NCBI GenBank assembly: GCA_021202305.1
Contig: JAJQDG010000077.1
Coordinates: 1 to 14,152, forward strand
DNA: 14,152 bases
Reading direction: 5' to 3'
Origin: Candidatus Gastranaerophilales bacterium
GTDB lineage: Bacteria > Cyanobacteriota > Vampirovibrionia > Gastranaerophilales > Gastranaerophilaceae
The stretch's first letter is position 1, and each line of letters begins with the position of its first letter. Positions 1 through 6,526 of the stretch are shown in pieces. The translations under genes and the position numbers were made by a program. The notes under the pieces were generated by a model that ran no database searches, was not told the origin of the DNA, and saw only the letters and a program-made list of their open reading frames with translations.

Positions 1-33
1 AACCGCCTTTTAAAGGCGGTTTAAAATTTTTTA
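1..33. terminator. Rho-independent terminator hairpin at the left edge
   Basis: AACCGCCTTT and AAAGGCGGTT form a near-perfect inverted repeat at 1-21. It is followed on the + strand by TTTAAAATTTTTT, a good U-tract for a gene reading rightwards from outside the window. Read leftwards it lies about 35 bp after the rplT stop and would also end the rpmI-rplT transcript, but the tract beyond position 1 is not visible. It is probably bidirectional between convergent genes. Confidence 0.8.
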
Positions 34-56
34 AACATTCAATTTATCAATAATTT

Positions 57-401
57 TTAAGCGTTTACTTTATCAACAATTACTCTAAAGGCCTCGGGTT
101 CATTTACCGCAAGCTCTGCAAGCATTTTTCTGTTTACCTGAATATCGGCTTTTTTCAGTAAATTCATAAATCTTGAATAACTCAACCCGTATTCACGGAC
201 AGCAGCATTAATTCTGACTATCCAAAGGCTTCTCATCTGACGTTTGATAACACGCCTATCCCTGTAAGCGTATTTTAAAGCTTTCATAACAGCAGTATTT
301 GCCACTTTAAAAATTCTGGAACGAGCGCCTATAAAACCTTTTGCAAGTTTTAATATTTTTTTGTGTCTTTTTCTTGACACTGAACCGCGTTTAACTCTCA
401 T
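57..401 (-). CDS. rplT: 50S ribosomal protein L20
   Basis: This 114-residue protein binds 23S rRNA early in assembly of the large ribosomal subunit. The length is typical, and the sequence is recognisable throughout: the very basic N-terminus [20 protein letters not shown], the AYRDRR segment in the long helix, [20 protein letters not shown], and the C-terminal [14 protein letters not shown] stretch (here [17 protein letters not shown]). The start is supported by AAGGAAGGTG just upstream, a Shine-Dalgarno site that overlaps the end of rpmI. The gene follows rpmI with a 12-nt gap, the usual rpmI-rplT order. In many bacteria L20 represses its own operon by binding the leader mRNA; whether that happens here cannot be read directly. 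Confidence 0.97.
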   Translation of the reverse strand: MRVKRGSVSRKRHKKILKLAKGFIGARSRIFKVANTAVMKALKYAYRDRRVIKRQMRSLWIVRINAAVREYGLSYSRFMNLLKKADIQVNRKMLAELAVNEPEAFRVIVDKVNA

Positions 402-413
402 TTTTCACCTTCC

Positions 414-623
414 TTATCTTGAATACTTCATGTACGGTAATTCTTTTGTAATTAAATCAAGGTTTCTGTCGCAAACCTCAACCATGCCCGTAATTCTGTT
501 TTTGCGCGCAGGCGATTTGTGCGCAAGAAGGTGTCCTTTTCCGGCTTGCAATCTTAAAATTTTGCCTTTTGCCGTAACTTTGTAGCGTTTTGCGGCTGAT
601 CTGTGCGTTTTCATTTTAGGCAT
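414..623 (-). CDS. rpmI: 50S ribosomal protein L35
   Basis: This 69-residue, strongly basic protein is a large-subunit ribosomal component. The hallmark N-terminus MPKMKTHRSAAKRYKVTAKG and the central LLAHKSPARKNR are both present, and the length is normal for L35. The ATG is preceded by AAGGAG (CTCCTT on the + strand at 631-636) with a 7-nt gap. The gene leads the rpmI-rplT pair. The usual first gene, infC (translation factor IF-3), is not upstream: the next sequence is a leader of roughly 57 nt with a small hairpin, then a promoter, then the divergent alcohol dehydrogenase. IF-3 is therefore presumably encoded elsewhere. Confidence 0.97.
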   Translation of the reverse strand: MPKMKTHRSAAKRYKVTAKGKILRLQAGKGHLLAHKSPARKNRITGMVEVCDRNLDLITKELPYMKYSR

Positions 624-648
624 TTTAATTCTCCTTATCTTTGCTCTT

Positions 649-668
649 GCGGCATACCCAAAAGCCGC
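649..668 (-). promoter_or_regulatory. Small hairpin in the rpmI-rplT leader
   Basis: GCGGC (649-653) and GCCGC (664-668) can pair around a 10-nt loop in the 5' leader of rpmI, with CTC/GAG just outside able to extend the stem after an internal loop. Autogenous control of this operon by L20 binding a leader structure is established in other bacteria. That this hairpin has such a role is only a possibility. Confidence 0.3.
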
Positions 669-686
669 TTCGAGTTTACAAGGAGC

Positions 687-714
687 ATTTTATCAAAAAA
701 AAATAAAAATACAA
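687..714 (-). promoter_or_regulatory. Probable promoter of rpmI-rplT
   Basis: On the minus strand TTGTAT (709-714) is followed after 16 nt by TAAAAT (687-692), with TG one base upstream of the -10 (TGATAAAAT). Transcription would start near 680 and give a leader of about 57 nt. The spacer is a T-rich run. Confidence 0.55.
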
Positions 715-721
715 TAAAATA

Positions 722-730
722 TGATATAAT
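722..730 (+). promoter_or_regulatory. Extended -10 promoter of the alcohol dehydrogenase gene
   Basis: TGATATAAT is a perfect extended -10 element (TG, one base, TATAAT). It lies 29 nt before the start codon. No convincing -35 box is seen 16-18 nt upstream, where the DNA is A-rich. Confidence 0.6.
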
Positions 731-759
731 ATTTCAAGATATTTATAAAGGAGAGTATT

Positions 760-1959
760 ATGTGGGAAAAAGATGTCAATATTAACGAAGTAAAAGAAAT
801 TTTGTGCAAATCGCACGTATATTTTGGAGTAGGCGCAATTAAAAAAATTGACGATATTGTTTGCGCACTTAAAGAAAAGGGTATTCAAAAAGTAATTGTT
901 GTTTCAGGGAAAGGTTCTTATAAAATAACGGGCGCCTGGGATTATGTTGAAGCTGCGCTTAAAAAATACGGCGTTGGATATACAAACTATGCAAAATGCA
1001 GCCCGAACCCCACAACAACCTCAATTGATGAAGCCGCAAAACAGGCGCTTGAATTTGGCGCTAAAGCTGTTATCGGTATAGGCGGCGGGTCTGCCATAGA
1101 TACGGGCAAATCAGTTGCAATTTTAATTGAAAATAAGGGCAAGACAGCAGATGAACTTTATGAATTTAAGTTTGAACCGAAAGGCGCAGCACCTGTTGTT
1201 GCAATTAATTTAACCCATGGAACAGGAACCGAAGCAAATCGTTTTGCAGTTGCCACAGTTGTTTCAAAAGATTATAAACCCGCAATTGCGTATGATTGCA
1301 TTTATCCTGTTTATTCAATTGATGACCCTGCTTTATGCACAAAACTTTCCATAAATCAAACAAAGTACGTTTCAATTGATGCTGTTAATCATGTAATTGA
1401 GGCTGCCACTTCAAAAGTTGCTTCGCCGTTTGCAATTACTCTTGCAAAAGAAACAATTGATTTAGTTGCAAAATATTTACCTTTGGCGCTTGAAAATCCT
1501 GAAAATTTAGAAGCCCGCTACTATTTGCACTATGCTTCTCTTTTAGGCGGAATTTGTTTTGATAACGGGCTTTTGCACTATACTCACGCACTTGAACACC
1601 CGCTATCAGCAGTAAAACATGACCTTCCTCATGGTTTAGGGCTTGCAATGCTTTTGCCTGCCGTAATTAAAAACATTTATCCGGCTAAAGCTAACGTTCT
1701 TGCCCACATTTTAAGCTCTATTGTGCCTGATTTAAAAGGAAATAAGGATGAAGCCAAAAAAGCATCAGATGGAGTATACAACTGGTTAAAATCGGTCGGC
1801 GTTCCAGAAAAACTTAAAGATGCCGGTTTTAGCGAAAATGATATTGAAAAACTTGTAAATCTTGCTTTTGACACACCTTCGCTATCGGCACTGCTTTCAA
1901 TTGCGCCGACAGAAGCCGCAAAAGAAGCGGTAAAAGAAATATTTACATCATCCTTATAA
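760..1959 (+). CDS. Iron-containing (group III) alcohol dehydrogenase
   Basis: This 399-residue cytoplasmic enzyme is expected to interconvert an alcohol and an aldehyde or ketone using NAD(P)H; its substrate cannot be told from sequence. The N-terminal nucleotide-binding domain includes FGVGAIKKI near residue 23 and the glycine-rich GIGGGSAIDTGK. The C-terminal helical domain carries the metal ligands expected for the family: D207 and H211 in DAVNHVIEA, H276 in THALEHPL and H291 in LPHGLG. The length is typical. AAAGGAG at 747-753, six nt before the ATG, fixes the start, and an extended -10 promoter lies just before it. The gene stands alone and is divergent from rpmI. With the PFL operon about 4.6 kb away it suggests mixed-acid or ethanol-type fermentation, where the enzyme would regenerate NAD+; this role is inferred. 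Confidence 0.9.
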   Translation: MWEKDVNINEVKEILCKSHVYFGVGAIKKIDDIVCALKEKGIQKVIVVSGKGSYKITGAWDYVEAALKKYGVGYTNYAKCSPNPTTTSIDEAAKQALEFGAKAVIGIGGGSAIDTGKSVAILIENKGKTADELYEFKFEPKGAAPVVAINLTHGTGTEANRFAVATVVSKDYKPAIAYDCIYPVYSIDDPALCTKLSINQTKYVSIDAVNHVIEAATSKVASPFAITLAKETIDLVAKYLPLALENPENLEARYYLHYASLLGGICFDNGLLHYTHALEHPLSAVKHDLPHGLGLAMLLPAVIKNIYPAKANVLAHILSSIVPDLKGNKDEAKKASDGVYNWLKSVGVPEKLKDAGFSENDIEKLVNLAFDTPSLSALLSIAPTEAAKEAVKEIFTSSL

Positions 1960-1973
1960 AATTTTATAAGCTG

Positions 1974-2006
1974 AAACGGCATAAATAGCTTTTAGGTGCC
2001 GGTTTT
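1974..2006. terminator. Possible terminator between convergent genes
   Basis: AAACGGCA (1974-1981) pairs with TGCCGGTTT (1997-2005) with one bulged base, around a 15-nt loop that can itself pair TAAA with TTTA. It is followed by only a short T run. It sits in the 54-bp gap between the convergent alcohol dehydrogenase and XRE genes, where a bidirectional terminator is expected. The stem is imperfect. Confidence 0.4.
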
Positions 2007-2013
2007 ACGCGGT

Positions 2014-2271
2014 TTATTTATATAGTTCTTCTACATCAAACTTAAATAAATCGATATTATCAAAACAAAAAATTTTACTCATATCAACTTTAAGCGCTCT
2101 TGAAATTTTAAAAAGAGTGCTTATTGTTATATCTCTTTTACCTGTTTCTATCATCGCTATATGCGAGCGGGAAATTCCTGATTCAAGACAAAGCGTTTCT
2201 TGAGTCATTTTTTTATCAAGGCGGATTTTGCGGATATTTTTTCCTAATTCTTTTCTAAAATTGTTGCACAT
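2014..2271 (-). CDS. Small XRE/Cro-family helix-turn-helix regulator
   Basis: This 85-residue protein is almost entirely a Cro/C1-type DNA-binding domain. Residues 4-20 form the first helix (FRKELGKNIRKIRLDKK), and MTQETLCLESGISRSHIAMIETGKR (22-46) is the helix-turn-helix plus the conserved IExGKR end. A second helical part (ITISTLFKISRALKVDMSKIF) closes the fold. Size and layout resemble stand-alone regulators, including controller proteins of restriction systems, but no restriction or methyltransferase gene is present. No clear Shine-Dalgarno site precedes the ATG; a TAAAAT box lies only a few bases upstream, so the mRNA may be very short-leadered. The gene is divergent from a pseudopilin-like gene, with three operator-like half sites between them, so autoregulation plus control of the neighbour is the natural inference. 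Confidence 0.88.
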   Translation of the reverse strand: MCNNFRKELGKNIRKIRLDKKMTQETLCLESGISRSHIAMIETGKRDITISTLFKISRALKVDMSKIFCFDNIDLFKFDVEELYK

Positions 2272-2292
2272 ATTCGTATTTTATGATATGTT
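2264..2292 (+). promoter_or_regulatory. Possible promoter of the pseudopilin-like gene
   Basis: TTGCAC (2264-2269) and TATGTT (2287-2292) are 17 nt apart, with TG one base upstream of the -10. Both hexamers are poor matches to consensus. If used, transcription would start close to 2299, exactly where the inverted heptamer repeats begin. It overlaps the start of the divergent regulator gene. Confidence 0.35.
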
Positions 2293-2297
2293 ACCAA

Positions 2298-2320
2298 TAG
2301 CGACTGTCGCTAGTAGCGAC
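2298..2320. promoter_or_regulatory. Three alternating heptamers, likely operator
   Basis: TAGCGAC (2298-2304), its exact reverse complement GTCGCTA (2306-2312), and TAGCGAC again (2314-2320) are each separated by one base. The first pair makes a 15-bp perfect palindrome, and the second pair makes another overlapping one. The site lies between the divergent XRE regulator and the pseudopilin-like gene, ending one base before the AAAGGAG ribosome-binding site. This is the typical position and symmetry for a dimeric helix-turn-helix repressor. In mRNA the middle copy could also pair with either flank as short 6-bp, triloop hairpins next to the ribosome-binding site. Confidence 0.6.
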
Positions 2321-2334
2321 AAAAGGAGAAAATT

Positions 2335-3159
2335 ATGAATTATTTCGCAGTTTTTATGCCCGCCCTTAGAAAAACTAAATATTTTATTGCTTTTACGTTA
2401 GCAGAAACCCTCATTACTCTGGCTATAATAGGCGTTGTTGCAGCCATGACAATACCTGCCGTAATAAATAGAACCCACAGGAAAGAATTACAAACTGCAT
2501 TTATGAAACAATATTCAGAATTAAACAAGCTTGCTCAAGCATTTTATGCGGCTAATGATATTTCAATAAGCGAATACACACAGGTAAACGGATTATCAGC
2601 TTTAACCGATGTTTTTACAAAGTATATGGCAAGCCAATCGTTGACAACTTCAGGTCAGGGTACACTAAATAGCGAAGGCGATTATGATGCATATTACACA
2701 ATGCATTATCTTAACGGTCAGGAATATTCAGGCGGTAAAAATTCAAATGGAAAGAATTCTTCTTTTTTATGCGATAATTCCGTTTTTAAAAATGAGCCGT
2801 CAGGCGCTTTATACGTTTTAAATGACGCCCCTGCAAGCGGAAAAAACGGGCCTGTCGTTTGCGTTGATGTAAACGGTGAAAACCCGCCCAATAGATACGG
2901 AGTGGATTTTTTCATGTTTATTTTTACGATCCATGGAAACGTAATTCCAATGGGGCTTGAAGATGAATATAATGTAACAGCAGCCTGCACAATTTCAAAC
3001 GGCTCCTGCGGTAACTTTTTTAACTCGGGCAGCAAATATTGCGATAAAGACAGTACAAATATAACATATAATTCTTCATGCGCTTATTATGCCCTTTTAA
3101 ATGACCACCCTACAAAAGAAGGCAAAGATTATTGGAAAGATTTCCTGAGTGAAATATAA
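2335..3159 (+). CDS. Pseudopilin-like protein with type IV prepilin N-terminus
   Basis: This 274-residue protein belongs to the type IV pilin / type II secretion pseudopilin superfamily by its N-terminus. A leader of 19 residues ends in Ala19, followed by FTLAETLITLAIIGVVAAM, with the conserved Glu at mature position 5 (E24) and the hydrophobic helix to about residue 42. The residue before the cleavage point is Ala rather than the usual Gly. The rest is a globular, exported part with six cysteines (146, 176, 218, 225, 236, 249), possibly disulfide-bonded, and a CVDVNGENPPNRYGVDFFMF segment at 176-195. The second pseudopilin in the window has a related VDVNG..PN segment. The start is supported by AAAGGAG six nt upstream; M8 is a less likely alternative. 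It may be a minor pilin or a surface protein processed by a prepilin peptidase; the exact role is unknown. Confidence 0.85.
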   Translation: MNYFAVFMPALRKTKYFIAFTLAETLITLAIIGVVAAMTIPAVINRTHRKELQTAFMKQYSELNKLAQAFYAANDISISEYTQVNGLSALTDVFTKYMASQSLTTSGQGTLNSEGDYDAYYTMHYLNGQEYSGGKNSNGKNSSFLCDNSVFKNEPSGALYVLNDAPASGKNGPVVCVDVNGENPPNRYGVDFFMFIFTIHGNVIPMGLEDEYNVTAACTISNGSCGNFFNSGSKYCDKDSTNITYNSSCAYYALLNDHPTKEGKDYWKDFLSEI

Positions 3160-3176
3160 ATTGTCCCTTAGAGTTT

Positions 3177-3199
3177 GCGGAAAAATTAAAATTTTTTGC
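3177..3199. terminator. Weak AT-rich inverted repeat in a convergent gap
   Basis: GCGGAAAA can pair with TTTTTTGC (two G-U pairs on the + strand RNA) around a 7-nt loop. It lies in the 84-bp gap between the convergent pseudopilin and HD-domain genes, where terminators are expected. The stem is weak and no long U-tract follows directly, so this is a tentative call. Confidence 0.25.
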
Positions 3200-3243
3200 T
3201 TTGCCCTTTTAACTGTCAGCGGCGGTGCTATCATTTGCGGATT

Positions 3244-4053
3244 TTATAAATAACATTTTGCTTCGCTTCCTTTAACACCTGCATATACTTCTATATACTG
3301 TTTTGCGGGGCTTGAATTAACTTTTGCAAGCAATACTTCTTCAATCTGGAAAAAGCCTACTTCAGATGACATTTGAATATCAACCCTGACAGGTTTATTT
3401 ACTCCGTGATGAATACCGACACGGCTTATTGCATTTGCCGAATAAATATGTATATCGCCGACTCTCGGTGCGCTGCTGTGCAGGGCAAGCGGAATTCTGG
3501 CACGCCCTTTTGTCATATCGCACCCGTCAGCAACAAGAATTATTCCCGCTTCAAGCGAATGGATTTTTCTTTGCGCCATATGCCCTATAATAGCTTCTGT
3601 TGCAAGGGCTTTTATTACAACCTGACGGCGGATATCATTTTTAAATACCTGTTTCAGGCTGTTATCCATTATATTTAGCGCAAATGTAACAGACATTTCT
3701 TCATGCGCCTGTCTGCCTGTCATCATGCCTAAATCATGCATCATAGCGGCAAGAATAACAGCGCACATGGAATCTTCAAAAGAGCCTGCTTCTTCTATTT
3801 CAAGGGAAGTTTTTATGCCCGAATCATGCAAAATTTCAAGCATTTTAATTGCGTTGCTTGCAACCTGTTTCATATGTACAGGCCCATGGTCATTAAACCC
3901 GAGGCGCTTTATAGAAACAATATTTGCATAATCCTGCATTTCATGCAGTTCTTCATTTTCAAATAAAATTTTTACAAGCGGGTAAACGTCATTATATTTT
4001 TTTATTTTTTCCAAAATTTTGGTTTCAATCAGCTTTTCTTTTGCGGATTTCAT
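3244..4053 (-). CDS. HD-domain metal-dependent phosphohydrolase
   Basis: This 269-residue soluble protein has the metal-binding pattern of the HD superfamily: H60 in DHGPVHMKQV, the H106-D107 doublet in MMHDLGM, further histidines H117 and H158, and a last aspartate at D176 in LVADGCDMTKGR. Family members hydrolyse phosphate esters, often nucleotides or cyclic nucleotides, but the substrate cannot be predicted here. After the HD domain, residues from about 212 onward (GIHHGVNKPVRVDIQMSS...) look like a small alpha/beta domain, possibly regulatory. AGAGGTG four nt before the ATG supports the start. It follows the Na+-symporter gene by 26 nt on the same strand, so the two are probably co-transcribed from the promoter at 5406-5434. 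No link in function is known to me. Confidence 0.85.
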   Translation of the reverse strand: MKSAKEKLIETKILEKIKKYNDVYPLVKILFENEELHEMQDYANIVSIKRLGFNDHGPVHMKQVASNAIKMLEILHDSGIKTSLEIEEAGSFEDSMCAVILAAMMHDLGMMTGRQAHEEMSVTFALNIMDNSLKQVFKNDIRRQVVIKALATEAIIGHMAQRKIHSLEAGIILVADGCDMTKGRARIPLALHSSAPRVGDIHIYSANAISRVGIHHGVNKPVRVDIQMSSEVGFFQIEEVLLAKVNSSPAKQYIEVYAGVKGSEAKCYL

Positions 4054-4079
4054 TTCACACCTCTTTTTTTTATTTTACA

Positions 4080-5384
4080 CTAATTCAGCCCAAAAATTAA
4101 GGCTAAAATTAAAATTACGGGTAAAATAAATTTTAAAATAAAAAGTAAAATTTTACCGAAGAAAGTTTCCCCGAAAGCCTCTTTTGAAACATTATGCGCG
4201 TACCACCCGCCAATAATACAAATTATAAACGTATTAAAAGGAAGCAAAACGCTTGAAGTTAAAAAATCAAGCAAATCAAAAAATGTTTTATTAAATATTT
4301 TAAATCCGGATAATGCGCCGAATGAAAGCGAGGCGGGAATTGCCATAATGGCAATAATAGCGCTTAAAAGAAGCGTTGCATGGCTTCTTTTCATTTTAAA
4401 TTTATCAACAAAGCATGCAATTGATGTTTCCATAAGGCTTATGCCGGATGTAATTGCCGCAAAAAATAACAAAAGAAAAAAGATAATTGCACAAATATTT
4501 GAAAACGGCAAAAAAGTAAAAATTTCAGGCAGCGAAATAAATACTAAAATAGCGCCCGCGGAAGGCTCTATTCCCTCTGAAAAAACTATCGGGAAAATCA
4601 TAATTCCCGCTAAAATTGCGATAAGTGTATCAAAAAATATCAAAGTGTAAGCGGATTTTTTAATATTTGTTTTTTTATCAAGATAACTTCCGTAAGTTAA
4701 TATTGTTCCCATTCCGATACTTAAAGTAAAAAGCGCCTGCCCGAGCGCGGTTAAAATCATTTTATGGTTAAAAACTGAAAAATCAGGCTTAAACATAAAT
4801 TCTAAACCCGCTTTTGCTCCGGGGAGAAAAAGTGCATATACTGCAAGGGTAATAAGCATTATGGCAAAAAGCGGCATCATAATATTATTTGCTTTTTCAA
4901 TTCCCTTATTTACTCCTTTATAAGGAAAATACGCCGTCATAATAAGAAAAACAAGGGTTAACCCTAAAGGAGCAAAGATGTTTGAATTTAGCGAAGAAAA
5001 ATATGCACCGAAATCGGAAGGTATGGAATTTGCAGCAAAAATCCATATATAATTTAAAATCCACCCGCCCACAACAAAATAAAAACACGGGATTAAAATT
5101 GCCGTTAAAATACAAAGATATCCGAAAGGCGCCAGTTTAGGATTGATTTTTTCATAAGATGAAACCGCATCAAGGCGGTATATTTTTCCTGTTGCAAGCT
5201 CCAGACAAAGCGGAATTGCGCATATAAAAGCAATAATTAAAACATATATTAAAAGAAAAACGGCGACGCCATTTTTACCCATTATATAGGGAAATCTCCA
5301 AATATTGCCAAGTCCGACAGCGCTTCCGACCGTTGCCAGAATAAATCCGATATTAGATGACCACTGCGCCCTTTTGTTTTCCAT
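4080..5384 (-). CDS. Na+-dependent symporter of the NSS (LeuT/SNF) family
   Basis: This 434-residue integral membrane protein is expected to import an amino acid or similar solute driven by the Na+ gradient. The N-terminus after the chosen start has the family signature of TM1, SNIGFILATVGSAVGLGNIW then RFPY. The GSAVGLGN stretch corresponds to the unwound part of TM1 in LeuT that binds Na+ and substrate. About 11-12 hydrophobic segments follow, the usual number for bacterial members. An in-frame ATG further upstream at 5507 would add 41 polar residues, but TGGAG at 5392-5396 (seven nt before the ATG at 5384) and the conserved N-terminus favour 5384. The longer form would also start upstream of the promoter and overlap the divergent gene. 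It is the first gene of an operon with the HD-domain protein. Substrate is unknown. Confidence 0.92.
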   Translation of the reverse strand: MENKRAQWSSNIGFILATVGSAVGLGNIWRFPYIMGKNGVAVFLLIYVLIIAFICAIPLCLELATGKIYRLDAVSSYEKINPKLAPFGYLCILTAILIPCFYFVVGGWILNYIWIFAANSIPSDFGAYFSSLNSNIFAPLGLTLVFLIMTAYFPYKGVNKGIEKANNIMMPLFAIMLITLAVYALFLPGAKAGLEFMFKPDFSVFNHKMILTALGQALFTLSIGMGTILTYGSYLDKKTNIKKSAYTLIFFDTLIAILAGIMIFPIVFSEGIEPSAGAILVFISLPEIFTFLPFSNICAIIFFLLLFFAAITSGISLMETSIACFVDKFKMKRSHATLLLSAIIAIMAIPASLSFGALSGFKIFNKTFFDLLDFLTSSVLLPFNTFIICIIGGWYAHNVSKEAFGETFFGKILLFILKFILPVILILALIFGLN

Positions 5385-5405
5385 AAAAATACTCCATTTT
5401 CTACG

Positions 5406-5434
5406 ATAGTAGCACATTTTTTCGTATTTGTTAA
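5406..5434 (-). promoter_or_regulatory. Promoter of the symporter-HD operon
   Basis: On the minus strand TTAACA (5429-5434) and TACTAT (5406-5411) are 17 nt apart, with TG one base before the -10 (TGCTACTAT). Transcription would begin near 5400, about 15 nt before the chosen start codon at 5384, which leaves room for the GGAG ribosome-binding site. Confidence 0.6.
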
Positions 5435-5483
5435 GGCAAGAAATAATTTTCACCTGTTTTGTATAGAAAAAGGAATTAAGAAA

Positions 5484-6464
5484 GTGATTAATTTTTCCCC
5501 GGTTCACACGGTAAATAGTGTAAATAATACACCTTTTTCTTTTAGGGCATGTTATAAAAATTCAATTGACACTGTATCATTTGGCGCAAAGCATAAAAAA
5601 CCGGCAAATGCAAATACCCCTGAAAACAGTATAGAAGCGGTCAAATTCGGCGAAGAACTTTACCGGAATAAAGATTTAACGTTTGGTGATATTGAAAACT
5701 ATGTAAAATCAAATAATCCTAATGTTAAGGTTTTACCTGTTGAAAAATTAAAAGAATATATTCCCGATTGGCGAAATTATCAAGCTTATGTGCATTCAGA
5801 TATGACACAGGATTTTAAAGAAGATAATGCTATTCTTTATATTGCACAAAAACCAAAAATTGATGATCCGACAGGAAGGCTTTTATATTCAATGACGGCT
5901 TCGCATGAATATACACATTTGCTTCAAACTTATAAAAATACGGCACCCGATTTTTTAAAAAAAATAACGAACGAAAATTATGAAGAAGCGCTGCTTATTA
6001 TGACGGCGGGAGAAGAAATTTTTAAATTTTTTGATAATCAAATGCAGGCGGCATGCATAATAAATCCAATAAGAAATTCTATTAACATGAAGGAATTTCA
6101 AAAATATAATGAAATTACGCCGACAGGCGCAAAAATAAACTATCAGCAAATTTTTGCAGGCACAAATTCTAAAACAAGAGGCGATTTTGATAAAAAAATC
6201 AATACCGCTTTTGACGCGCTCTACACACAAATAATGATAGGCATTTCTTCAACTCCCGAGGGGCGCGGTTATTTAAACGGCATAAAAGATAAAAATTCTC
6301 TCTACGGAAAAATAAAAAAATATTGCTCAATGAAAGCGGAATTTGAAAAAGAAGCGTATACAACAGAAGCCAGCCTTGCAAAAAAGGTTTTAAACCAATC
6401 TAATTTGAATATAGATGCTTTTTCTATGTATTATGAACTTTTGCAAAAGATTTTTGCAAACTGA
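5484..6464 (+). CDS. Uncharacterised protein with an HExxH metallopeptidase motif
   Basis: I do not recognise this 326-residue protein as a named family. H141-E142-Y143-T144-H145 in SHEYTHLLQ is a good zincin-type HExxH site, and E177 or E178 in TAGEEIFKFF could be the third zinc ligand 32-33 residues later. It is therefore plausibly a zinc peptidase, but this is motif-level evidence only. There is no clear signal peptide or membrane segment. The N-terminus is low in order and holds short repeated aromatic motifs (PFSFRA at 17-22, TVSFGA at 30-35, AVKFGE at 52-57). I recall similar F-G-A N-termini on many uncharacterised proteins of Gastranaerophilales-like genomes, but I cannot verify this. 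The start is GTG, with AGGA nine nt upstream; no earlier ATG is available. It is divergent from the symporter and followed after 62 nt by the PFL operon, which has its own promoter. Confidence 0.75.
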   Translation: MINFSPVHTVNSVNNTPFSFRACYKNSIDTVSFGAKHKKPANANTPENSIEAVKFGEELYRNKDLTFGDIENYVKSNNPNVKVLPVEKLKEYIPDWRNYQAYVHSDMTQDFKEDNAILYIAQKPKIDDPTGRLLYSMTASHEYTHLLQTYKNTAPDFLKKITNENYEEALLIMTAGEEIFKFFDNQMQAACIINPIRNSINMKEFQKYNEITPTGAKINYQQIFAGTNSKTRGDFDKKINTAFDALYTQIMIGISSTPEGRGYLNGIKDKNSLYGKIKKYCSMKAEFEKEAYTTEASLAKKVLNQSNLNIDAFSMYYELLQKIFAN

Positions 6465-6465
6465 T

Positions 6466-6495
6466 TTGCCCTTTCATAAATCAGGCTGATATAAT
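6466..6495 (+). promoter_or_regulatory. Promoter of the pyruvate formate-lyase operon
   Basis: TTGCCC (6466-6471) and TATAAT (6490-6495) are 18 nt apart, with an extended -10 TG at 6487-6488. The nine bases TGATATAAT are identical to those before the alcohol dehydrogenase gene. The start codon is 31 nt downstream, with AAAAGGAA as ribosome-binding site at 6513-6520. No FNR- or ArcA-like site is evident. Confidence 0.7.
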
Positions 6496-6526
6496 ATTGT
6501 ATCTGACGCTTTAAAAGGAAATTGCC

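Noticed and set aside
676..888. Open frames opposite or across known genes, such as 676-888 (-), 4348-4650 (+) and 10853-11080 (+)
   Set aside because: They overlap well-recognised genes, lack ribosome-binding sites and show no family features; they are by-products of the base composition.
2014..2320. XRE protein plus palindromes as a restriction-modification controller system
   Set aside because: Size and operator symmetry fit, but no methyltransferase or restriction endonuclease gene is nearby.
2014..3159. XRE gene with its neighbour as a toxin-antitoxin pair
   Set aside because: The partner is divergent and is clearly a prepilin-type exported protein, not a toxin.
5385..5507. Upstream ATG at 5507 as the symporter start
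   Set aside because: It adds 41 polar, non-conserved residues, lies upstream of the promoter at 5406-5434 and overlaps the divergent gene. The ATG at 5384 has a GGAG site and is followed directly by the family's conserved N-terminus.
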